Shown: piece by piece, positions 55,562 to 64,000 of the stretch | How positions within the stretch are numbered: the first letter of the stretch is position 1 | Layout: every line of letters starts with the position of its first letter | NCBI GenBank assembly: GCA_037355855.1 | Contig: CM074767.1 | Span: 1,922,001 to 1,986,000 of the forward strand | DNA from: Pseudo-nitzschia pungens | Taxonomy: Eukaryota > Bacillariophyta > Bacillariophyceae > Bacillariales > Bacillariaceae | Direction: 5' to 3' | Length of the DNA: 64,000 nucleotides | Program-made: the position numbers and the translations under genes | Notes under the pieces: generated by a model | Seen by the model: the letters and a program-made list of their open reading frames with translations, nothing else | Databases searched by the model: none | What the model was told of the DNA's origin: nothing

Positions 55562-57589
55562 GGTGATGATTGATGTCGATCGATTGCGTGTTTGTATATC
55601 TATTGGATGAATTGTGGTGTATACTTTTTTTGATGGCGTTCACGTGAAACTTTCACCGCGGGTTTGTGGGAGTCTGATACCGGTATGAGTAAGGTACCAG
55701 TACCGATGAAAACAGAGGAAGTTTTGTCGAACCTCTCGGGTGTTTCTTGACTATTGAAAGCTAATCAGTGATTGTGCCCTCAAATCGAGAACTCTTTCTG
55801 AAAATGCGATGCCCAGATGTACCGTACCGCCAACACGAGTCCAGTATTTTGTTTCTACGAAGTACAAGTAATTTTTTGAAATTGCGTCCCTCACGGTTTG
55901 TATGTGAAACAAAGATGAGGTTATCATGATGTCCATAACCGAGACAACATTCAAGAAACGCAGATTCTTCTTTTCTTGTATGAATTGCTTGCTCCCCAAA
56001 CTTCAGATTAGGGCTGGTACGCTACTTCTCGTAGGTAGTCTACCAATTCAAATGTCATTGGTCCCTAATTGAAATTGTGAACGGAAGAAATGATTCAAGC
56101 TAACGCGCACCGACCGTCATATCCAATCATTCTTCCACCTCTTTTGGAAGTTGATTCCGACATGTCCCTACTACTCGCACGATTACCTCGTGTCACCGAA
56201 ACAGTGCTAACAGCCGAAGAGAAATTCCCTAGCAGAGAATGGTGTTCCGTCGGTCAATCCTCAATCCAAATTTGACGTTATTCTTACTGGTACCGGTACG
56301 TAAGATTACTGCAACACCTACCGGTAGCGAATTTTGTTATCTTTTTGTGTTGATGATTGAATGATGACTACGGTAAGATTATGGAGGCTTTGTCATTGTT
56401 TTTCCCAGGGTACCGTAAAAACTTACTGTACGGTACTAGTACCAGTAACATGGATTTTTCTTCAGCTAATTTATTGACACTGCGTTGAACTTCAGGAAGT
56501 TTGGTCTCAAACAGCTATTCTTCTTTTGGAAAGGTTGATGGCATTTACCTCTTCAAATCAGAGACTACATTCTTCTTTTGTGATTGAACGAATCTTTCGA
56601 TGATTCTTCGAGTAAGAGTATTACCAGTAGGTGTGAAGGAAAGAAAAAATGTGTCATATTGTACCGCATGTACCGTAAGCACGTATCAGTAGTAGTATCC
56701 TCAATCATTAAGCCCAGGTTAGGGCGACCCGACCCGCATGTTGAATGTTGCATCGAACATGAACGAGTTCGTAATGGTATCCGTACGTAGACACGTACGA
56801 GTAAGGTTACGTTACTGTGGAGATTCATCGTACTTCGTATTATCTACGAAGTAATTACTGGTACCGGTATTACTGTACCTAGTAACTTGTAGTTCCTCCG
56901 TTTCAGAATAACTGAGCGATTCTCAAATGAATGCTTGTGTATGGATTAGTTTCCAACTGTTAGCAACCGTTCTTTTTGGGTTATTGGAACTATCATATTA
57001 TGGAAACATGAACACCTCAGCTTGCTTGCTTTGTCATAAACAATGGGTAGAAAACTAAAAAATCATGTAGAACCTCCTCTCAAATTGACATTCAGTACTA
57101 AACAGTGACTATCGGACCTCCATTGCTTGTTCATGATGATGTGCATCATAATGCAAGAACCAAAGATTGAGATCTCTATTCTGGTAAGACAATTGTTGAC
57201 ATTGAAAATGAATCAAAATAAAAACTTGCAGCGAGTCAAAAAGTAGTATTTTGTAATTTAAGAAGTGTTTTTAGTAATTGAGGAATGTAATACGGACTGC
57301 AATCCACCTAGACGCATATCAATTTTAATGAATGAACTTTTAGACCGATACCAATTCAAACCGTCATCAACAAGAATGATATTACTTTTTTCTATTGTTT
57401 GTAACCAACAGAAACAAGCAGAGCACGACAAGCGTGATGAAACATCCGTTGTAAATACTGATTGAACGACAAAGTACGTAAATGGCAACATCGATTTTCA
57501 AAAACTACTAGTTCATTATAGCCATGTTCTAGAGGTAAAATGCTACACGTATCATCGCTTGTGTTACGAAGCACCCTGACTTCACCGTG
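55562..57589. other. Intergenic, with degenerate MITE end
   Basis: No gene recognised. GTAC words cluster near 56290-56440 and 56780-56880. A fragment AAATTCCCTAGCAG near 56226 resembles an end of the TATCAGCTGTCCCC MITE family. Confidence 0.4.
56892..57000 (+). mobile_element. Degenerate copy of the CTTCCTCCGTTCC MITE
   Basis: GTTCCTCCGTTTCAGAATAA after TA, then TTCCAAC and CGTTCTTTTTGGGTTA blocks in the same order as the element at 25361. The right end is not found, so the boundary is approximate. Confidence 0.55.
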
Positions 57590-59724
57590 TCATGATTCCA
57601 CTGCTTCCTGTCCGTCAACACTTTGGTTTCCTTCCCAATTATCCCTATCAGAATCCGTATGTCTGGATGAATGGATATTTTGGTCGTTTTTATCATGGTC
57701 ATAAACAACAATTCCCTCCACACTGCCAAATTGTTCATCATCGCCCCCATCTGCAACACTGTCCGGAGAACGGCTAGTCCTATCGGTCTTCGAGACGTAC
57801 TTCACGTTGTCCATGCTCTCTTCAGCTAAACAAGCACAGGCATTCTCACAATCGAGAGTGTCTGTCACCGACAGTTTGTTACAGCTGTCTTTCACGGCAG
57901 TTCGAGGTTTGCAGGTGACAAGTTCTCAATTTCTTCGTCACACCTGTCAGATAGTCTAATTTGCAGATTTTCAACATTAATTTTCGCATTCGAACTCAAG
58001 AAAATTGTGTCCCACTGATTCGTTGAATTCCCGATAAACCATGATGTTTGCGAGTCTTGGCTCGGATTGCTCGGGGCAGTGCGGCGTTCTGTGGTTGCGA
58101 GGCCAGGTTCAGTTTCGGTTAATGGTTTTGTCTGTCGTTCGATCCTTGGGGAGCAGTCGGATTGGATTTCTTGATCAGCATTTTGGCACTTTGCAGCGCG
58201 AAGAAGGTTCAAGACATCGCGTCGAATGTCAGGCTTCATGACAATAAATCGAAAGGACACCCATACTTGAATAGCGTAACAATTACACGAGAGATAGAAA
58301 AAAAAGCCTTGTTCCTCAAACACGTACTGCAAGATAACCAAAATAGAGGCCGGAACCCAAAAGAATACGTAGACACAGATGATTCTGGAAAAATAATTCA
58401 ACAAACAAGTGAGTTTCCCATAACAGGAATCATCGTACTTAGCCAAACCTTCGCGCCATATCCGGAATGTGACCCAAATTAAATATGAAAAAGGCACCAC
58501 GGCGACGATGAAGTAGTATATCGAGACCGTCCATTCTTCACCGAATTTGTTCAATATATCTTCCCCGCACTTGTCGTCGATTATGAACACAACAACCCCG
58601 AACACATAGATGAGCAGAGCTTGGAGGCATGCCTTTCGAAGTGTCGGGGCATTGGTACGCCTTCCCCGTTTCGAATTTCTCAGCAGCTTCAAAATCTCGT
58701 AGAAAATCAGTGCATTCAAGTACAGAGTAACACATGCACAAGACGCCAAAAGAGCAATATCAAATTTGTGGTCGTTCGCGGGGAATAAGTCGAACTTAGA
58801 ATCGGACATGGACTCGTCCTCGGACTAGGGCTTCTTTAAATACTCTGAATAAGTTGAAAATAGAATGACCAAGAACATATTGTACGTCAAGTCGGGAATG
58901 GCCAAAAAGACCAAATACAGGTTGTACGTGGTAGCCCGAGTCCTGTTTTCTTTTTTCCGAAAGGGCGGTGCAATGGCGAGAATTTCCAGCAGGCATAGAC
59001 TAATCGAGATCGACGACAAAAGAATTTGAATTGAGACGGCAATCCAATTGCGCGTGGACATGGAAAAAGAATCCTGCTGTGGGGCGAGATTTCGGTGAAC
59101 TCCGTCCTTGTTTGTCTTTTGCGAGATGGCAAGCCCCACCATTTCTTGTTGGTTGGTTAATAGCAGTCGTTCTGCTGGCGAGTGACCTCTGTCATCCAAT
59201 TTGTGCTCCAGCCAAAGTTGTAATTCTTGGTCTTGCGGAAAATCGCAACAGCGTACTCGCCTTTCTCCTCGTGAACATGGTATTTTTTCCCGCCATTGAA
59301 TGTTCCCGGATGACAACATTTTCGGTCCAGAAGATTCCGCAAGTGATTCTTGCATGTGCCTTTCACACGGCAAATAATGCGGGAATCGGAAGATTTCTTC
59401 TGAATCACAGTAATTCGTGGATGTCAAGAGGTTCTGTACAATATAATCATCCTTCATGTGTATGGGGACGTAACTATCACCACAGTGGAGACGCAGGTTT
59501 TACCATGGTTCGGTTTCTCGCTCTCCCTGGTGGTACTCTATATTTACTTGCGAATGCACACCGCCGAGTTTTTTGACTGATTCTGTCAGTTCTGACTGTC
59601 GTAAATAATATCGCCGGACTTCTCGGTGGCCGCCCACATCGGTGTAGGCTTTCATGTCTTGGTTCATGTCGTGATTTACTCCTTCTTTTACTCTTGTCTC
59701 GCGAATGTAGATGTTTTCTTCCAT
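57590..59724 (-). pseudogene. Degraded 7TM (GPCR-like) receptor gene
   Basis: One frame carries most of the protein but is cut by two in-frame stops: TAA at 59502-59500 and TAG at 58827-58825, the latter between the second and third membrane helices. From ATG 59724: N-terminal ectodomain; a stretch (59408-59157) where the better protein sequence lies in another frame (CCHPGTFNGGKKYHVHEEKG, EYAVAIFRKTKNYNFGWS); back in the main frame, helix 1 (WIAVSIQILLSSISISL), helix 2 (TTYNLYLVFLAIPDLTYNMF), then after TAG helices 3-7 (IALLASCACVTLYLNALIF; ALLIYVFGVVVFII; IYYFIVAVVPFSYLIWVTF; IICVYVFFWVPASILVIL; FYLSCNCYAIQVWVSF). It stops at 57892. A 101-codon frame reaching 57590 overlaps by 4 bases and may be the shifted tail. 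The NLYLVFLAIPDL motif resembles a diatom 7TM family. Two stops and shifts indicate a relic. Confidence 0.7.
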
Positions 59725-60362
59725 CGATTAGTTTTGTGCACATAAAATCACATGTCAGATTCTCACTTTGCATGCTGCATACAAGTGGGTATGCATGCAC
59801 TTTTCCATATCCCCAATTCTACCAACCATTAACCAAGATTACTTCATGACATAAAGGAACGATTTTTATTTTTATTGGTGCTGAATACGAACTGTATTCT
59901 TTTTTCCTCTCTTTCCAAGATTAAAAAGTACACGTAGAATACGTGTACGGTAGTCTGAATATTATCTAAAAAATTACATAGATGCGCGAAACACATCAGA
60001 AGGCAGCGTTGTTCATTCCGAATTTTTGACAACCACACGAACACCATTTGAGATTGGAAATAAGCAAGATACCATATTGACATTTCTATTATTCTTATTT
60101 ACATTCACACAATACGTTTACTGGATTATTTAAGCTGAGAAATTCTCAATGAGAAATTCTATCATAAAACTAAAGAGAGAAGAATACTGGACTTATCATC
60201 TCAATCTCAAGAAGGACGGTCATACTTTTTTTCTAATTAGAGCTCGTTTCTGAGTCTACACGTGTACCTTGTCAATAAGCACCGGTACGATGTACGAAGT
60301 AGCCCGTAAGGGTTTAGAGGTTGAAGTCGTCTGGTTTTTGGGCCCAGATTATGAGCCACAGC
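59725..60362. other. Intergenic, no gene recognised
   Basis: AT-rich flank between the receptor relic and the hAT-like element. No feature recognised. Confidence 0.45.
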
Positions 60363-60792
60363 AACAGCAGCAGGGGTCATAATATAAAGGGGTGCGTCAC
60401 GATGCGCGCTCCCGTACGAAACTCCATTCAAATCTGAAAAAAAAAATTACCTATGCGTGGCACAACTAACAAAAATTGTACCTGAGATTTTTTTTCATTT
60501 TTGTTTTTAACTAACAAACACTAGTAAAAATACCTTAACTTCAGATAGTAATAACTCAATCAAAAATCAATTCTAATCTTTATTTCAAATACCTGCATTA
60601 TAGTTTAAACTGTTTTAAACAAGAATATTCAATAAAAATGAGGTTTTGAACGAGTCTAATGTCATCTATTACTGATACAAAATTGAAGCCTATTTTTAGG
60701 CCTTTTTCGCGGAAGATACCCTTAATAGGTATGAAACATATGATTGATTTAATTCGTAAATTAAAATTGAATTTTAATTATTATTAATTAGC

Positions 60793-60955
60793 ATGATAGT
60801 CATTACCACCACCACCAACACTACTATCACTAATACAACCACTACTACCACTACTATCACTAATACAACCACTACTACCACTATTACCACCAAAACCACC
60901 AATACCACCACTATTACCACTATTACCACTACTACCACCATTACCACTACTACTA
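60793..60955. repeat. ACC/ACT/ATC trinucleotide repeat
   Basis: An imperfect trinucleotide array inside the hAT-like element; it produces a Thr-only open frame that I do not regard as a gene. Confidence 0.85.
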
Positions 60956-61144
60956 GAAATTACAATACTATGATCACATCGTTACACAACTATACCAAAA
61001 GGAACCTGGATTTTCTTTGGTAGAAAAAAACACAAAAAACCCAAAAGGATTGCATATAAGTCAACACTAATATTGTTGATAGCAGAGTAACAGAAGTTTG
61101 GTAATCATAATATATAGTTTCTAGTAATTTTATCACATCTTTAG

Positions 61145-61702
61145 TTAAGTTCCTTTTCTTATCTCCTCCTTCTTACTTTTCTTTCTACCTTGAGCCTGTA
61201 TTTCTTGTCGAAATCCCAATCCTGTAATAGTATTCCTTGTTCCCCTTGCTGTATTCATTGCTCTAAACCTCTTCAGGGCATCTTCAAAGACTACATGACA
61301 CACCTTTTCAACTAACAATTCAAATATTTTGATTTTCCCTTCTTCATTAATGATACTATTTCCTTTTGAGCTGTCTAGAAACTTTTTCATTAATCCCTTG
61401 TTTTCTAACAATGCTTTCTTCTCTTTCAATAAAATGTTTTCAGTATTCCCTAATGTATCTGGTGTGAATGCAGATGATATGATATCCAACAATTGATATC
61501 CAAATTCAATGTATTCTTCTCTTATAAGCGTAAGATGTCCTCTATCATTAGTCCTATTGAATGAATCACAATACTTTTCAAGGTAAGTATCGGATAGTGC
61601 TGCTTCACTTTTGTACATCCTCATTTCTGACAAGAACTCTATGTCTCTTTGCAGGCTTATGTATTGAGGACAGTCACTGTCAAATCTATTTTTTGTTAAC
61701 AT
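61145..61702 (-). CDS. Unrecognised 185-aa protein carried by the hAT-like element
   Basis: ATG at 61702, only 7 bases inside the inner end of the right inverted repeat, so the arm probably supplies the promoter. Sequence is helix-rich and charged: a short acidic/polar start, YISLQRDIEFLSEMRMYKSE, SDTYLEKYCDSF, IREEYIEFGYQLLDIISSAF, ENILLKEKKALLENKGLMKK, IKIFELLVEKVCHVVFEDAL, and a basic tail (GRKKSKKEEIRKGT). No zinc-binding pair, DDE triad, BED or dimerisation motif typical of hAT transposases is visible. It may be a passenger or accessory protein, a captured host or viral gene, or an unrecognised transposition factor. Codon use is AT-rich like the element and unlike the host genes nearby. 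The clean frame in a repeat-bounded unit supports recent coding function. Confidence 0.6.
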   Translation of the reverse strand: MLTKNRFDSDCPQYISLQRDIEFLSEMRMYKSEAALSDTYLEKYCDSFNRTNDRGHLTLIREEYIEFGYQLLDIISSAFTPDTLGNTENILLKEKKALLENKGLMKKFLDSSKGNSIINEEGKIKIFELLVEKVCHVVFEDALKRFRAMNTARGTRNTITGLGFRQEIQAQGRKKSKKEEIRKGT

Positions 61703-62101
61703 TTTTGATTAATTTACGAACTAAATCAATCATATGTTTCATACCTATTAAGGGTATCTTCCGCGAAAAAGGCCTAAAAATAGGCTTCAATTTTGTATCA
61801 GTAATAGATGACATTAGACTCGTTCAAAACCTCATTTTTATTGAATATTCTTGTTTAAAACAGTTTAAACTATAATGCAGGTATTTGAAATAAAGATTAG
61901 AATTGATTTTTGATTGAGTTATTACTATCTGAAGTTAAGGTATTTTTACTAGTGTTTGTTAGTTAAAAACGAAAATGAAAAAAAATCTCAGGTACAATTT
62001 TTGTTAGTTGTGCCACGCATAGGTAATTTTTTCCTTCGCGCAGTGACGCACCCCTTTATATTATGACCCCTGAACAGCAGAAGGTCCTCTGTTTTTGCTA
62101 A

Positions 62102-62642
62102 CAGGAACATTATGGAAAAAAGTTTTTTTGAGAAAATTTCCATATTCATGCGCGTTGCGCGCAATAAAATTGATGTATTTTTAACGGCTTTTTTTGTTGA
62201 ATATCCACTTTAACGGCTGTACGAGTACGCAGAGTGTCTTCAAAACTGTCCTCAAAACGTGTCCTCAAAAAGTGTCCTCAACGATTTTGTCCTCAACAGA
62301 CTGTCCTCAACCATTATGTCCTCAAAAATTATGTCCTCAACGTTTTGTCCTCAACCTCTATGACTTCAACGTTGAGGTTGAGGACAAAACGTTGAGGACA
62401 TAATTTTTGAGGACATAATGGTTGAGGACAGTCTGTTGAGGACAAAATCGTTGAGGACACTTTTTGAGGACAATCGTTTTTTGAGGACAAAGATGACGGT
62501 TGAAGACCGTTAAATTATGGTCGCTCTTCTTTAAATATAGAAGAGCCGTTATTGCCCTAAGATTTTTTGAGAGTAGTCGCGCGCACAATGCGCATGAAAA
62601 TGGAAATTTTCCAGAAAAGTTTTTTTTTCCATAATGTTCCTG
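62102..62642. mobile_element. 541-bp fold-back/MITE element with CAGGAACATTATGG ends
   Basis: Left end CAGGAACATTATGGAAAA at 62102 and reverse complement at the right ending 62642, extended by a second block of matches (ATTTCCATATTCATGCGCG with CGCATGAAAATGGAAATTTT). Flanked on both sides by TAA (62099-62101, 62643-62645), which could be a 3-bp PIF/Harbinger-type duplication or chance. The centre is a near-perfect hairpin made of TGTCCTCAA units. It starts 21 bases after the hAT-like element's target duplication. No protein is encoded. Confidence 0.75.
62261..62471. repeat. 98-bp perfect inverted repeat built of GTCCTCAA units
   Basis: Positions 62261-62358 pair without mismatch with 62374-62471 around a 15-base loop. 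Within each arm a TGTCCTCAA-type unit recurs about every 15-20 bases (spacers AACGATTT, ACAGAC, CCATTA, AAAATTA, ACGTTT). Confidence 0.9.
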
Positions 62643-63842
62643 TAATCACTCTAAGACACCAATAACTGATGGCACAGACAATATTTTTCGAAACGAGACC
62701 TTACCGTACGGTACGTCTTCGGTGGGTAAGTTACCTTTTAAAAGGTTACCAGTTCGTCAGGTCTGTGCTCGAGTGCGAGGGAAAAAAATAATTCGGTCTT
62801 ACTACGTTCGAGTAGATACGAGCAAATAAGTCTTACGTACCGGTAAACCTTACGTAATAGAGTGAAAGAATAATTCGGAAAAATACGAGTACGAGTAACT
62901 TACTGCATTCGTAAGATTACTTCGTCAAACTGTAATGCAAATAACCAGCAAAGAAGAACAGTACTGCACCTGTACGGGTACTTAAGGTGAACAGATGGGA
63001 CACATCAAAATGGAGGCCAATTGCTGAATAGATGGTGTGGCAAGGTAGATCATCGTTTACAGTCACAGACGTTGAGATCGGACGATGGATGCGAAACGAG
63101 CTAGCAATCAGAGGGGTCGGAAATGACACATCACATCGCTATCGCTCTCTATAGATGATTCGGCACCCCGGGGCTTTGGTTCTGTATCCATTGACCCGAC
63201 GAGCCAACAGGGCAGTTAACTGCAGTACAGGACAGGAAACAACAAATCATCGATCGGCGCGCCGACCTATTACAGCGAAACCTCGTCATTACTGTAGACG
63301 GGTCGAAGCCATCCTACGAAAACATCGTGGCTTCTTTTGCTGTGGTTTTCATGAGCGCAAGGAAGAAAGCATGATCATCCGAGGATGCTTCGTTTTGTTG
63401 CGTAACTTGGGTCAATAACAAATAAAGCACAACGTGATCATTTGTGAAGCAGCCTCCTCGTGTCATTGAAAACAATCCATAATTGTAAGCGAATCAGATT
63501 GCTGTGAACTATTGGGCAAGGATCAAGGATCAACTACATCGATTCCGGCAATCCCTTTCATCTGTCCGCTGCATTCGTATTGGTGATTGTTTTTGCTAAT
63601 TAATAGATTTAGTTTTCCGAACCCCTTCTCTTGAACGATTCCCGACCCCCTCCTCGTTCCCCGTTGCTTTTCGTTTTTGCCCAATCGTTCCCTGCGGTGT
63701 GCTTTCCCTTTGATTGGTACCGTATGTGCGTAAGATTTGTCGTTGCAAATGTATAGAAAGCTGTTTGTTCTGTATTCCGTGTAGCATGGGTTTGCTCGTT
63801 TGCAAATGACTATCGGATTGCATGTGACAGTATGGCTTAGTT
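62643..63842. other. Intergenic, no gene recognised
   Basis: Contains GTAC/TTAC words near 62700-62930 and short open frames with no recognisable product. Confidence 0.4.
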
Positions 63843-64000
63843 TCACGTCTTCAATTTTTTTGTGGGCGGTTCTTCCTTCGAATTCTCGCTTTCTTTGGCT
63901 TGAAGCTTCTCGTACGTCTCCAGAAAGGGAGTACCATGCTTCCGACGATCTTCGGGCGCCTTGGCCAAATCGGCCTTCATCTCCTCTAAGGCACGTACAA
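63843..64000 (-). CDS. C-terminal end of a gene running off the window
   Basis: On the minus strand an open frame enters from the right edge and ends at TGA (63845-63843), giving ~51 residues: LEEMKADLAKAPEDRRKHGT, PFLETYEKLQAKESENSKE and a final PPTKKLKT. It is helical and charged, with a basic tail that could be a nuclear signal. No start is in the window. The family is not recognised from this fragment. Confidence 0.6.
   Translation of the reverse strand, partial: VRALEEMKADLAKAPEDRRKHGTPFLETYEKLQAKESENSKEEPPTKKLKT

Larger units (their letters stand above)
60371..62072. mobile_element. hAT-like element, 1,702 bp, with ~0.37-0.39-kb inverted repeats and 8-bp target duplication
   Basis: Ends read CAGGGGTCATAATATAAA, and the right end is its exact reverse complement (30 bp perfect, to GTCAC). 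The element is flanked by AACAGCAG at 60363-60370 and again at 62073-62080, an exact 8-bp duplication. CAGGG-type ends with an 8-bp duplication are the hallmark of the hAT superfamily. The inverted arms run 60371-60764 and 61709-62072; they are nearly identical apart from ~30 extra bases near the left tip. The unique centre holds a Thr-codon trinucleotide repeat and one minus-strand gene. No hAT transposase, RNase-H or BED signature is present, so the element is probably mobilised in trans. Confidence 0.85.

Noticed and set aside
57590..59724. Reassigned stop codons (alternative genetic code) to explain TAA and TAG in the 7TM gene
   Set aside because: Other genes in the window end normally at TAA, TAG or TGA, and the 7TM locus also has frame shifts, so decay is the simpler reading.
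60793..61023. Thr-only plus-strand open frame in the hAT-like element
   Set aside because: Pure trinucleotide repeat read in frame; no gene character.
1..64000. CRISPR arrays, rRNA and complete tRNA genes
   Set aside because: The only regular arrays are minisatellites without unique spacers, and no tRNA cloverleaf with both internal promoter boxes was found by eye.

Overview
The window looks like nuclear DNA from a diatom, most likely a pennate one; species is not resolvable. Reasons: few short GT-AG introns; Asn/Ser/Gln-rich low-complexity tracts in proteins; two proteins whose N-termini combine a signal peptide with an ASAF-like plastid-import junction (VSA|W and VEA|F); a laminarinase-type GH16 enzyme; a degraded 7TM receptor; and long AT-rich intergenic DNA full of small inverted-repeat transposons and GTAC-containing words.

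Layout. 0.4-5.6 kb (minus): a very large secretory-pathway protein joining a SET-like region, a spermidine-synthase-like domain, a SpeD-like domain and Tudor-like domains, with one intron. 5.6-9.5 kb: no gene seen. 9.5-17.4 kb: a Ser-rich nuclear-type protein, a small helical protein, a self-nested MITE, an organelle-type RidA protein and a secreted GH16 glucanase. 19.5-22.7 kb: a 1,060-aa coiled-coil protein. 25.4-25.9 kb: a complete MITE with 27-bp perfect ends and TA flanks. 26.8-34.5 kb: a plastid-type protein with an internal duplication, a small charged protein and a secretory SETD3/LSMT-like methyltransferase gene carrying two frame breaks. 35.9-38.3 kb: a pentameric ligand-gated ion channel (Cys-loop-like receptor), also with frame breaks. 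40.4-45.6 kb: a frame-broken DUF4116 protein and a 1,140-aa plastid-type protein with a prion-like Asn/Gly/Ser tail. 46.6-49.1 kb: a compound of minisatellites, a 1.26-kb fold-back, a hairpin and a MITE. 49.4-55.6 kb: an acidic secreted protein, 4.5 kb of apparently empty DNA and a Ser/Arg-rich protein. 57.6-59.7 kb: the 7TM receptor relic. 60.4-62.6 kb: two mobile elements side by side, one a 1.7-kb hAT-like element (8-bp target duplication, ~0.37-0.39-kb inverted repeats) encoding a single unrecognised 185-aa protein, the other a fold-back element with a 98-bp perfect hairpin. The end of another minus-strand gene enters at 63.8 kb.

The genes do not form an obvious pathway. The best leads for something undescribed are the hAT-like element with a non-transposase passenger, the SET/spermidine-synthase/SpeD-like/Tudor fusion, and the diatom ligand-gated channel. 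Several conserved genes show one- or few-base frame breaks at identifiable points, so assembly error versus pseudogenization must be settled before their biology is interpreted.
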